Assembly: GCA_026120035.1 (NCBI GenBank) | Contig: JALRME010000047.1 | Location: forward strand, 62,001-126,000 | Direction: 5' to 3' | Origin: Coleophoma eucalyptorum | Lineage: Eukaryota; Ascomycota; Leotiomycetes; Helotiales; Dermateaceae | Length of the DNA stretch: 64,000 nucleotides | In this document: in pieces, positions 10,975 to 21,857 of the stretch | Layout: each line of letters begins with the position of its first letter | Position numbering within the stretch: position 1 is the stretch's first letter | Translations under genes and position numbers: made by a program | The notes under the pieces: generated by a model | The model's database searches: none | What the model saw: only the letters and a program-made list of their open reading frames with translations | What the model was told of the DNA's origin: nothing

Positions 10975-11982
10975 ATGCCAGAATCTTGTTCTCTCCAAAG
11001 CATTTACAACTGCACCGTGGAAACATGTCCCCTCAGCTGTGCTCAGGTGAAATATCTACCTACGCTTGCTGGCAATGCCGTCTATGCTGCCGCTTTTGGC
11101 CTGCTTCTGATCGCACAGCTCGGGCTCGGCATTAAGTACAAGACTTGGGGACTCATAATCGGCATGATCTGTGGTCTCATTCTTGAGGTTGTTGGATATG
11201 CTGGCAGAATCATGCTGCATGACAACCCATTTGACTTTAATAATTTCATTGTGTAAGTTTTCTCTTCCCACTTAACCCTGAATCCCGTCCAAATCCGAAA
11301 ACAGAGTCTTGACAACCCTCATAGCTATCTCGTCCCCCTAACAATCGCCCCTGCCTTCCTCGCCGGCGCCCTCTACCTCTGCCTCTCCCGCATAATCATC
11401 GTCTACAGCCAGCAAGTCTCCCGCTTCAGCCCGCGCACCTACACAATCACCTTCATGACAAGCGACTTCATTTCACTCGTCCTTCAAGGCACCGGCGGCG
11501 GGCTCGCAGCCACAGCCAATGATAGCTCAGAGAGCGAGACAGGAAGGGCCATCATGGTCGCTGGTGTTGTGTTTCAAGTCGTCTCGCTGCTCATCTTCAT
11601 GGGATTCTGGTTGGAATTCGCATTCCGCCTGCGCAGGACGAGTGAGAGCGCCAAGGACGAACACTTCGTCGAGTTGAGGGACACAAAGAGGTTCACTTTG
11701 TTCCAGTATGCGCTTGGTGCGGCTGTTGTGCTCATTTTCATCCGTTCGGTATACCGTGTTGCAGAGTTGCAGCAAGGTTTTAGTGGACCCATTGCCAATA
11801 ACGAGGTGTCTTTTATGATCTTGGAGGGGCCGATGATTTTCCTGGCAGTGCTTGCGATGACGATATTGCACCCTGGTATTACATTTGGTGGCAAGTGGAG
11901 CAGCGCAGCTTGGTCGATCAAGCAGTCTAGAAAGGCAGCCGTTGTCACGAGCAGCTCGTGCATGGAAGATACTCACTGGTAA
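10975..11982 (+). CDS. RTA1-like seven-transmembrane protein
   Basis: Exons 10975-11252 and 11325-11982 encode 311 residues; the 72-bp intron is GTAAGT..CATAG and joining gives NNFIVYLVPLTIAPAFL. Family marks are Y-x-P-x-L-x-G-N near the start, the EVVGYAGRI segment, SRFSPRTYTITF, TSDFISLVLQGTGGG, FIRSVYRVAELQQG and a late E-x-P-M helix. Seven hydrophobic segments are visible with a short extracellular N-terminus. Relatives include yeast RTA1 and RSB1, linked to resistance to aminocholesterol-type toxins and to sphingoid-base export. Role here: probably a plasma-membrane lipid-related transporter or stress protein; the substrate is unknown. The gene is convergent with the Zn2Cys6 regulator at 12374-13969, 391 bp away. 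Confidence 0.88.
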
Positions 11983-12373
11983 CAGACGTATGACCCTTTG
12001 TCCAAAGAAGGGTGGGTCAGAGTGCTGGGTGCGATCGTAGCGAGGCTGTAGTGTAGTCACGTAGGTCTTATTGCTATGACAGTTGAAGCCTGCCTCCTTT
12101 AAGATATCAGGGGACAGCAGTCTCTTATATACACGAATGAAATGGATCCGACACCCTTGAAGCTATTCAGCTAAAAGTGAAAGTGCGAGTGTAGTATCTC
12201 GGATTAGATTTCTTGCGGTGCTATGTGTTAACTCGATCAGCAGTACAGTTAGGAATAGCAGGCGTTTTTGGTCACTGCATTGACGGCGGGAGCCTTGGCT
12301 GGAAAACCCCTGGAACAATATCATAGATAGCGTTTTCTACTTCTAGAACAACTAACAATAGATACCCACTGCA
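11983..12373. other. Intergenic between convergent genes
   Basis: 391 bp joining the 3' ends of the RTA1-like gene and the regulator. No open frame of note. It is expected to carry both poly(A) regions. Confidence 0.5.
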
Positions 12374-13969
12374 TCATAGCTTGATATACTCAGTGATTGT
12401 CTGCCAGTCTCCCAGTAGGCCCCACGGCTTTGTCCGAAACACAGTTTCAAGCGTGCATGGACAAGCCGGACTGGGAACGATGCTGTAGTCAAACTTCCGA
12501 AAGTCAAAAGGCATCTCGCCCAGGTTGTATATCCGTGACTCATCATCGGGTAGGGGGAGACCATACACTCTCGAAGTCTCGTCTGGCAATCCTTGCCCGT
12601 TGAGATGCCTTTCTTCCAGCTCGATCACTCGTTTGGCCGTTACGTAGGCGTGATGTGCATTCCAGAGCCCTTCTCGCCGAGGCGCCAATTGCAGCATTTC
12701 TAGCGCGCGTCTTCGTATTACGGGATGACGGCATTTCAGCGCGGTGTAATACAGAGGGCCCAGGATTTTCAGTTCGAAAGACAGCAGTTGCGGTGTTGCC
12801 ATTCCAATGCCTGGCTTGACAGTTTGTTCCGCATAATGCACAAGCTCTTCGAAGTCGGCGTGGTAAGAGTCTGTGGCTGTTTCCCCAGCTGTGGTGCAGA
12901 CTCGTATCCAGATGTAAATGACTTTGTAATGTACCAAAAGTAGATTGAGTGCTCCCTGTTTCGCCGGGCTGCCGGCAGCCTGCATTCGTTTAAGAAGTTC
13001 GTCTAGTTGGTCGCACCATGTGTCTAGCCTTGTTTGAAGTTTAACCTGTTCAACGAGATCATCAACGTCAATTTGGAACACAGCTGCCTTAGGAATGGCT
13101 TCGCTAATGAATCGGAGGCAGGTATCTGAGATCTCGACGAGCCGTCGCCTAGAATCATTAAAGTCTTTCTGGGGAGAGTCTTCTTTAACCGTAGGAGCAT
13201 ATATTGGCGGAATTATTCTGCCTGCAAGAGAACAGAGTACATTCAGACGTGAGAACATCGGAACGATATGATCTTCGATGGCTTTAAGATCGTTGCACGA
13301 GAGATTGGACCCTAGATCCGCGGCTCTATCGTTGTTGCGACGGAGCGCGGCTAGAATATTGAATCCACTCTGGACGTGAAGCATAGAAGATTCTACATTA
13401 CCCCGGAGGAACTCAATACACGTGAACAGAAGGCAGCAGACCAAAGGTACCAAGTTCGAGTTGGAGTGCGCTTGAATTCGAGCTGATAGGCTCCTCACTG
13501 CTGTGTTCCACTCGTGTTTAGCCTCGGGATTGGCATTGACATAGCCTGCTGGATGCCGTAAAGATGATTCGACGTCTTGATGCATGACGCTGATGGCTGA
13601 TACAGCATGTCGAATTGATGGTTCGGAGTGTGATAGTTGCAACACAAGCTTGCTCCAGAACTTTGAATCGAATTGTCCGTCCAACTTCGCAGCAAGATTC
13701 TGGTGGAAGAAGTCGAGGCCACGGTCATTTGCGAAGAATAACGGCTGACTTTGCGCAGGAGGTAGATATACCGTGATCACGTTTCGAGGTGGCGGTGCTG
13801 CACGTGTGGTGTTGTACTCGCATTTTCGACCTCCAACGGCGCAACGTCGACAGATAGGTTTTGCCTCATCGCATTTTACTCGACGAGCTTTGCAAGTGCT
13901 GCATCCAGTTCGAACTTTGGACGTACTTTCTCGGGTTCTCTTCGGCACAAGATCCAGGCCAGGGGTCAT
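12374..13969 (-). CDS. Zn2Cys6 transcription factor
   Basis: One intronless frame of 531 residues. The zinc cluster lies at about residues 23-50 as C-x2-C-x6-C-x6-C-x2-C-x6-C (CSTCKARRVKCDEAKPIC followed by RRC and GGRKC), complete with all six cysteines and the basic KARRVK stretch. The remainder is the helical fungal regulator domain with an FWSKLVLQL segment, and the tail ends with a short PWGLLGDW motif. The layout resembles the regulator at 32949-34705 (similar FW..LVLP segment and EFLRGN/ELSTGR helix), so the two are distant paralogues of one subfamily. It probably binds CGG half-sites in nuclear DNA. Direct targets could be the P450 (14829) or the RTA1-like gene, but nothing in the sequence proves it. 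Confidence 0.9.
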   Translation of the reverse strand: MTPGLDLVPKRTRESTSKVRTGCSTCKARRVKCDEAKPICRRCAVGGRKCEYNTTRAAPPPRNVITVYLPPAQSQPLFFANDRGLDFFHQNLAAKLDGQFDSKFWSKLVLQLSHSEPSIRHAVSAISVMHQDVESSLRHPAGYVNANPEAKHEWNTAVRSLSARIQAHSNSNLVPLVCCLLFTCIEFLRGNVESSMLHVQSGFNILAALRRNNDRAADLGSNLSCNDLKAIEDHIVPMFSRLNVLCSLAGRIIPPIYAPTVKEDSPQKDFNDSRRRLVEISDTCLRFISEAIPKAAVFQIDVDDLVEQVKLQTRLDTWCDQLDELLKRMQAAGSPAKQGALNLLLVHYKVIYIWIRVCTTAGETATDSYHADFEELVHYAEQTVKPGIGMATPQLLSFELKILGPLYYTALKCRHPVIRRRALEMLQLAPRREGLWNAHHAYVTAKRVIELEERHLNGQGLPDETSRVYGLPLPDDESRIYNLGEMPFDFRKFDYSIVPSPACPCTLETVFRTKPWGLLGDWQTITEYIKL

Positions 13970-14828
13970 GATGAATGATGCTACGACAAAAGGCAGGCTT
14001 GTTATTCAAAGAACCGCCTGAATAAATAAATCGAAGACATCCGGCGGCAGGAGGAATGCAAGCAGAGGATCATAGAAGCTTGAGGATACTAGGCGATAAT
14101 AGGCAGCTTGTTTTGTCAACATTTGCCAACTAGTTTGTAAAAAGGGTTCCAAATAAATGCATATAGATGTCAGATTTCCAAATACTATAAGAGTAAATAG
14201 GTAAGATTCTATAGCGCTAGACCTAATTCGAAAATACCTCATATCACGTGCGGAATATACAGAAGCTAAGCACAGTAATCGACAATCTTGTACAGGAAGT
14301 AAGTTTAATCCCAACATTATTGCAGTAAACTTTGCTCCCGATTTATTTAATTTGTTAGAATAGTTGCCTTTTAATAGAACTTACCAAATAACCGTACTGC
14401 TACGTCTCGTGACACAAAAGCAGTCGCCCGGGCACCTATAGAAGATAAACAAAGTACTAGTAGGATGGTAGAAGTATGTAACTAAATCACATCAAAGGTA
14501 GGTAAGAAATTAATGATTGAAGTTGAGTACAAAACTCGTACCTACCTAGGAATTTCGTGTCCTTATATATTAAGTATTGGAACTTGTAATATCTTTACAA
14601 GTTCCGTACGTTTCTTATGTGAGTCTACGTCAGCTGATCCTCTAAATTAGAATTAAGTTGCCATACTTAGTTAAGAGCTCTTTATATCTATTACTAATAG
14701 AGACTGTCTTTATAGCTACATTCAGCGCAGCTACACCACCACCTAACGTTGCAGGAGAGCAAAACAAACTCGACTTCGAGGACAGTCATGAGGTTAAATT
14801 TTACATGTTTTAGTTTCGCATCCCATGG
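13970..14828. other. AT-rich intergenic tract
   Basis: 859 bp between the start of the regulator and the end of the P450, both on the minus strand. It must hold the regulator promoter. Only short unrelated frames are present; no repeat or RNA gene is apparent. Confidence 0.5.
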
Positions 14829-16664
14829 TTATACCTTGACATAATTGCCATTATTCCACTCCTGGCGGAGGTTCACAATACATTCAAAATTTTGTTTCAC
14901 AAACCAATTGGATTCCAGTTCCCACTCCTTTTCCGGGTGCACAAGCTGGAATTCGAATTTCCGGAAGATTTGAGGTATCAGCTTGGAAATCTCCAGTAAA
15001 CTGATGTTCTTCCCAATACATGTTCGTGCACCAGATCCGAACTAAGTAACGTCATTGGACATTTTGTGGATAACAAGCAGAGTGCACCAGGACAGCTTAC
15101 CGAAAAGAAAGATTCCTCCATGATGGATACCTTTATTTTGTCCTCGAGCCACCTTTCCGGACGGAAAATGTCTGCGTCGTGGCCGAACACAGCCTGGCTA
15201 CTGTGAATGACCCATGGATTTATTCCGACGTTGACCTTGTCAAGTTAGTAAAATAGTAAGTATTCCAGAATGCTGCACCGAATTAATGCTTACTCCTTCG
15301 GGAAAGAATCTTCCCATCAATTGGGCTCCACCCCTAGGTACAACTCTGAAAAGTGGCTGAGCAGTCGCTGGATGAATTCGGAGAGCTTCTTTAACACAAG
15401 CTTGTAAGTATGGCATTGATTGGGCTTCTTTATAAGTAACTGGATCGCTAATCTTTTGTGCGGCTGAGAATTCGTCTATCTCGTCCTTTAACTTTGCAAG
15501 TGCCAGTGGGGTTTTAATCAACCAGTAGACTAGAGCGCTGAGAGTCACCCCAGTAGTATCTGACCCGGCCGCAATATTCGCACCTATCGTGGTGAACATA
15601 GTTTCGTCATTGATCTTGCCTGCAATTCGCAACTCGAAAAGAGTTGTTAGAAAGTCATTTCCCGTATTTGATGATTGGAGACCGTCTTTCCTAGCATCAA
15701 TGCTGCCATTAATATATCTGGCGACAGTGTCAAATGGAATGGGGATTCGAAGAATTTTGGCCATAGTAGCAATGTATGGGTGTAGTTCCGGGAAGACTCC
15801 TACACGAGACCCATAAGCCACACCTTCGTGAACGGCCTTCAATATGCCGCCTATGTCAGTGCCATGTTTGAGGAAACCGAAAGACTCGCCAACCTATAGA
15901 CAGTTAGGACTGATCCTGAACTCCAAATGCATAGATGTGTTTGCACCCTTACCGTGATCTCTCCGATAACATCAAAAGCGTAGAATTGCATCCACTTTGG
16001 GACCTGTATTGTGTCTTTTTTGCTTGAAAACTCATCCAATTTAGAGCAAAGTTCCTGGTTGCATTTGTCTATGAATTCTTCGTAGCGGACTAATCCAGAC
16101 ATTGAATACAATGAGGCAACTTTCCTTCTCTTGCTAGCATGTCTTGCGTTGTCCCTCTCAGAAAACATGTCCGCATGGTTTGAATCAGGATTGCCAAAGG
16201 CATGGTAAAATGGAGATTTGCAATACTTCGAACCAGGACCATAGATAGTCTTGAGAACTGAAGGGTCATTGATGCTATAACTTGAAGGAGATATGCGGAC
16301 AATTGGTCCTATGAGGTGGTAAGCGGAAGTTCACTCTGCTTCCATATTCTGGTTCACCATATTTTTCATGCAAGGCAATATTCCGCCGTTCAAAGTGTCC
16401 GTTATGGATGGCTATCAGCTCCCACAGGCGCGTAAGCCGTGCCAATAGGGGACCTGGCACATCGCGTAAGGGTGAACAGAGGGCGTTAACGAGTATTGAT
16501 ATCAAATATGCAAAGAATATTCCAAGAAGGCCAAGTTGAAGTAGGTAGGGGAGCTTTTCTTCTGCAATAAGTCTAAAAATAGAGTGGATTGGCATCTTTT
16601 GTTCGAACCATCCGCTTAGAGAATTAAATGGAAATGAAACCAAAGCGGAGAGCCTGTTATCCAT
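14829..16664 (-). CDS. Cytochrome P450 monooxygenase
   Basis: Five exons: 16664-16358, 16308-15953, 15893-15294, 15235-15101 and 15041-14829, giving 536 residues; introns are 49-59 bp. An N-terminal membrane anchor (YLLQLGLLGIFFAYLISILV) is followed by the PGP hinge. The I-helix reads GANIAAGSDTTG, the K-helix E-A-L-R (KEALRIHP), and the PERW motif follows (FRPERWLED). The heme-binding loop FGSGARTCIGKN is formed across the last splice junction and holds the axial cysteine. The C-terminus ends NYVKV. The overall pattern resembles the microsomal fungal group that includes pisatin-demethylase-like enzymes, though that assignment is tentative. It would act at the ER membrane with a P450 reductase. 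All key residues are intact, so the gene looks functional. Confidence 0.9.
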
Positions 16665-17795
16665 GTTGGCACTGGAACTATGGCTGGAAGATATGAATAA
16701 GTGAGATATGAATAAGTGCTAACTTTATTTATGTGGGTGAAATAGACCCAGCGGACACCCCCACAAAAGCGCGCCCTCTTTTTTGCGGCGGAGCCGCTCC
16801 GAGGGCCAGTGCTCGGCATTGGTCGTCGAAATGCCTTCGGTGTGACATGTCTATCTCTTCTTCGGTAGAAAGTTGGATCTAAGCGGACACAGAGAGCTAG
16901 GTAGTGTCTAATATAGTGAAACTCATTTCCACTTCAATTCTAATTCACCTATCATAAAGCCAAGTTTCTGGCCCACTAAGATTCAGCATTTCCACCACGC
17001 ATGGGATGACCCACGCAGTAGTCGAGTTCTGGCGATCAATCTGAAGGACAATCTAAAGTGCTCTGCCACTCACATCTTTTGAAAACAGCTATGGAATACC
17101 TGTGTAAACCACCCTACATGAGATTAAGTAACGAGAGATTAGGGAAAGAGCTTCATTCTTTGCAAACTAGAGAGATGTAGCTACATGGCGTAGGTATTTC
17201 ACGTGACATACCCGAAATAAACCTTGACGAGCCCTTGCCAGACTCAACGTCAGACTTTGGACCAAGTTTGGGCATCAAATATGATTTTGAAATATAGGAG
17301 TGCTACCGATTTACCGATTTTCACCTAGCGACTATCTTATATTTTAGAAACAGCACTAAATTTTCTTATCAAATACATCCGACGTTTGCCCTCCTACACA
17401 CTTTATTACTTTTAGCTTAGACCTCTCATACTTACTCGGATTTTCGACTAGAGGGCGGAGAAACTTTGGACGGCGCTCGGATGAAGTGCCGGGCGGCGAG
17501 TTATTAGCTAGCTATGAACAGCTTCCTCCTAGTCACAATGAATAGACATCAAGCTCATCCCGGATTGTCGATGAGAGAGCAGAGATTTGGGCGCCCTCTA
17601 CGAACATCGTTCGGATGAAGTACCGCGCCGCAAGGAACTAGCCAGCTAAGAACAGCCCTCGCATCTAGGAGAAGGAAATCCGGGAGGCTTGATACGACCA
17701 CATTAAATTGACTCTTCTATCAATAATGGTTATGGCCATGCTGTCAAACAGAAAATCATACGCAAATCACAGGTTTCCGCCAAGGACTTTTTACA
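16665..17795. other. Intergenic tract with a duplicated segment
   Basis: 1,131 bp upstream of the P450 and of the decayed glycosidase. It holds an imperfect direct repeat at 17474-17655 (listed separately) and otherwise only short frames. The P450 promoter should lie in the first few hundred bases. Confidence 0.5.
17474..17655. repeat. Imperfect direct repeat, about 50 bp, two copies 133 bp apart
   Basis: Copies at about 17474-17523 and 17607-17655 share the words CGGATGAAGT, a GGCGGC/GCCGC block, a TAGCTAGCTA/AGCCAGCTA block and GAACAGC. The differences are spread throughout, so the duplication is old. No coding sense is visible. Confidence 0.65.
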
Positions 17796-19112
17796 ATGCT
17801 CATCCAATCACTTTGCCCGTGCTTCGCTTGGTTCTGGCTGGTGCTATTGACGAATATCTCAATAGTAACAGCGGAAACTTTTACGAGCCAGTTGAAGGCA
17901 TATCCAATTCCACTAGGGATCGAACGAGGTACCTCTTTCACCATCAAAGTTCGCACTCTTGAAGGACAATGGGAGAATCTTGAGACGTACCGCACCGATC
18001 TCCATCAGATCAACACAACTACTGGTTCAGCGGCCAAGATGTCATCATCTAGGGCATACTTCGATTTCTCTGGCGCTGTTGAGGTTTCCGTTTAATATAG
18101 GAGTGCTGAAGCCAAAACTGTGCGTGTTCGGCCAGACTCATATGGCATTGTACCTCATTTGAGCAATAGCACAGTGGTTTTTAAGCTAGCAGAACCTCGT
18201 AGCCTTGTGATACAGTTTGACGGTCAGGTCTTCGACTGCCTCCACCTGTTCGCCAATCCAATAGAAATAGACATACCATCCTCTAATAGCACTGATGTGA
18301 TATATCTTGGACCCGGTCTTCATAATGCAACATCAACAGGAAATCGGATTTTGATTCCCTCCCACAAAACTCTTTACTTTGCCGGTGGCGCCGTTCTCAC
18401 TGCCGGTGTTGAGTTCACAAATGTTACAAATGCAGCCGTCCGCGGCCGTGGTATCATCTATAAACCAGCCGTCACTGTCACGACGAAATACTCGAAGGAT
18501 ATTACAATTGATGGCATTACCTTGACTAATTCTAATATTCTTGTCGGGATGTCAGATGGTATCAATATTCGAAATATACGCTCATTCAGTGCTACTCAGT
18601 GGGGCGACGGAATGGATTTCTATTGTTCGAAGAATGCTTTTGTGGAGGGAGTGTTCATGAGAAACTCGGACGACTGTATTGCTATCTACAGCCACCGTGA
18701 TGAATGGGTCGGTGATAGCCAGAATTTTGTAATTCAGAATTCTTCGTTGTGGGCTGATGTAGCTCATCCCATTAATATTGGAATACATGGAAACACCCCC
18801 AATCCAGAGACATTGTCGAACGTCACCATTCAGAACCTTGATATCCTCGACCACCGAGAGCCGCAACAGGGCGTGGGATTTCAAACGTTATAGTGCGCAA
18901 TCTCAAATATTGGGGAAGTCAGTCATGCAAATATGGCAATCTTCTCAGGATACAATGAGACGAGGACTATATCAAACGTCACTTTCCAGAATCTGACAAT
19001 TAATGGTTTGGTGATCTACGATAAAACGGTCAAGCCTGGCTTCTATCTAATAAGTGACTTCATTCCTGCCTTTGCCAACGAGTATGTAAATAACCTTACG
19101 TTTATCGCTTAG
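17796..19112 (+). pseudogene. Decayed secreted beta-helix glycosidase (GH28-like)
   Basis: The frame starts with a signal peptide (FAWFWLVLLTNISIVTA) at 17796 and runs into an in-frame TAA at 18093-18095 inside a conserved region; the same frame continues in register to 18893. The beta-helix part carries GMDFY and RNSDDCIAIYSHRDEW, the acidic residues expected for a polygalacturonase-like fold, and DVAHPINIGIHGNTP. After DILDHREPQ the next homologous text is RGISNVIVRNLKY, in another frame, so roughly 50 codons appear lost. A further shift separates this from the intact tail (FSGYNETRTISNVTFQNLTI to NNLTFIA, stop 19110-19112). I see no splice sites that would repair these breaks. The enzyme would have attacked plant cell-wall pectin or a related polymer. 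The TAA could derive from CAA by one C to T change. Confidence 0.75.
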
Positions 19113-20173
19113 TTGGTTTTGTTCGTTTCTATAAAGAAAGAGTACCGTGTGGTGGTAGGGAAATTGGAGAATTCACCTAAAAATCATAAAAGACTTCTCA
19201 GTCTTCTATTATTCAACTAGACCATACATCTTCAGAGCAAATTCTCTAGCGAAATCAGCGGCAACCAGCTTTCATTATTAATTTTTTTTTTTTTGTGCCT
19301 TGCACATTCCGATACTATAGAAACCTCAGTTAATTGGCTACCTCTCACGCCCCTGCAAGCAGCCATACAATTCACTCATTGCAGAACATTGTACAGTTAG
19401 GATTATGTATGACCTAACTTGCTCTATGCTTCCTTTTAAAAGAGAATTCGCGATGCAGGTCTTGTATTGCAAAGAGTGTGAGGGGGAGAGGTATTGATAC
19501 TTCCCTCGCCAAGAATACAGTTATGTCGTTTACAGGCATATTATCTCTGTAAATACATAGTATGGCGTGTCCCATCACGGCCATACCACCTAGCAAAAGG
19601 CTAATATTACAACCGAACGCTCGGTTTGTAACGTAATAGGCTATATATATCGTCCCCAAACAACAGTTACATGTGCTTCGATCACGTGATTAACATGAAA
19701 ATGACCTTCCGACAATGTTACTTGAACATTACAATTTCTTTAGTGTAGCAAATTTCGGTGACGCTATCGTGTTATAAAATTCTTTTAATAGTTACAAATA
19801 GGATATAACTATCAAGAGATTTTTTTCCATTTCTATAAGTTTTGCGATTTTAAAATTGCTATCAACTCGATAGTCAATTGCAAAGTAATCGCCTACTTTT
19901 CATTAATAGCCTAATTTTTTTTAGCCGACTAATCTAGTAGGCAAATTATTTACACTATTGGGAAAAATAGCCTACTTAATTTTAACATTATTGATTTCCC
20001 TGATAACAGGATGTGTAAGAGGTAAGAATCAATTATAAATATGACATCAGAACAGCGATCCTGGTAATTATATAATCTCGTTATCCTCCCGCTGATTTTC
20101 ACCACTGAAGTCAAATCAAACAAGATATTATCTACATCACATCATCTATCCATTTTATACTCACTGAATAAAT
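19113..20173. other. AT-rich intergenic tract
   Basis: 1,061 bp, very AT-rich, with a T homopolymer at about 19281-19294 and a CACGTG palindrome near 19683. No gene recognised. The last ~150 bp should contain the carbonic anhydrase promoter. Confidence 0.5.
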
Positions 20174-21074
20174 ATGTCGAAAGAAAGAGTAAAGGAATTT
20201 GTTGCTCGCAATGTGTATGTCTATCTACTAACTACCCAAACCCGCATAGGCCTATTTGGATCCTAATACTCCTTTAGGAAGTATGCGCAAACTCACAAGC
20301 CATTGCCTCACATGGCCGACATTGGGGATATTGTTCGGAGCCAAGGTTCAATTGTTATCCGTACGCTACCAAATTTGATTTCTCCCCATTAACTTCAAAT
20401 AATCCCGGAAGTTATTAATGTATGCAATATTTGTATAGTGACTTGCTCGGACCCACGCATTATACCGGAGGAGTTCTTTAATTTTCATCGTCTTGGTAAG
20501 ATTTCCTCTCTCTGCATTCACCCGGTCCATCACATCTATACATAGGAATAAGGAATTCTTATCATCAAACCAACTGACAAAATTTTCTGGTGACAGAGGC
20601 AGCTGTTATACGCAATGCGGGGGGTAGAAGCTTTAAATGCGCTGGTGATCTTCAAATCCTCGATGCCGCTGCGAATATTGGTGCCGTTATCGTGGTGCAT
20701 CACACAGGTAAGCGATCATAGTAATAAGAGGTAAGATGAGCTAAAGCTAATCGAAACAGACTGCGGCGCATCTCATGTTTCAGACGAAGATCTCTACAAT
20801 TTAATGGTTAAACGGAACCCAGAAGAAGCTAAAAGAGTAGGTCGTGCTAAGTTTGGTACATTTAAACTGTGAGTGCTTTACTCTGAAATGCACGTTGAAG
20901 ACGACGTTTTGGCTAAATTCTTACAGTATTGGTCTCGAAGAGAGTATTCGCCAGGACGTAGAGGAGATAAAGAATATGCCATTCCTTAGAGATGACCTCT
21001 ATGTAGCTGGCTATGCTCTTGATATTGATACTGGGCTTTTAAAACTGATTGCGTCACATCAAGGGACATTGTGA
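20174..21074 (+). CDS. Beta-class carbonic anhydrase (six exons)
   Basis: The gene is split so finely that no exon stands out alone. Exons: 20174-20214, 20278-20360, 20439-20495, 20597-20707, 20760-20868 and 20927-21074, total 549 nt, 182 residues; every intron is GT..AG and every phase closes. The zinc site of beta-carbonic anhydrases is complete: Cys44-x-Asp46-x-Arg48 (TCSDPR) and His96-x2-Cys99 (VHHTDCGASH). VIRNAGGR at about residues 64-71 is another family mark. The length fits the small fungal cytosolic type. It interconverts CO2 and bicarbonate. The neighbours are a Zn2Cys6 regulator (same strand, 783 bp downstream) and an amidase. All catalytic residues are present, so I expect a working enzyme. 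Confidence 0.88.
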
Positions 21075-21857
21075 AGTCAGTAGTATAGAACTATGTAGCA
21101 AATGGACAGTATCAATATGGACTGGAAGGGCGCAGGGCTGTGGTAGTTATAGATTATCGCTATTCATAATATGATTGAAATTTTTATAATTCTCAAACAA
21201 AATATTCTCACTTGACCGAAGTCCAGCCATTGGGATGATAATATTGTTGGATTTCCGGTCATTGGCCGTAGCCCGAAAATACGGCAGCTACCAATCTCTG
21301 AATGCTCTATTTCCATGTGCTAAAAAACGTTTTTTTCTTTTCTGTGGTCAATAAATTGTTCTTGTAGTTTCGGGGGCTAGTTAATTATATAGGCTCTGCC
21401 AGAATCAACATGGCTAGTTAGCAACAATCCAAATTAGTATGCTGTCTTTTGTATTTACTCACCGAGAAGATTTACTGGATACGGAAAGATGAGAATTTCA
21501 TTTTGTTAGAGGCAAGTTGATTTCTACAAGTCTACTACGCTCGAACACGAAGGGGATACAACAGATATTCCTCCGAGAAGAAACCAAGGCGAATGATCTC
21601 GCACGTGACCCTTCTCGCTCTTCACAGCACCTCCTCTGGCCTGGTGACGCCAAGTTCATCTTAGGCGGGGTAAAGGTAGGTAGGGGTGCAGAAATCCACT
21701 AGAGTCCGAAGGGGGGGCACAGTCGAACTTTCATGATTAGTAATGCTTCTCAACACATTCGACGCATCTTGAGGGCATCTAGATACAACCAAGGGCCAAG
21801 TTGTCAACAGCTGTGCAAGACCTCAAACAGATGAACAACTTTTAAATAGCGACGACT
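21075..21857. promoter_or_regulatory. Promoter region of the 21858 regulator
   Basis: 783 bp between the carbonic anhydrase stop and the regulator start, both on the plus strand. It contains a CACGTGAC word near 21602. No open frame resembles a known protein. It should hold the upstream poly(A) region and the regulator promoter. Confidence 0.4.
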
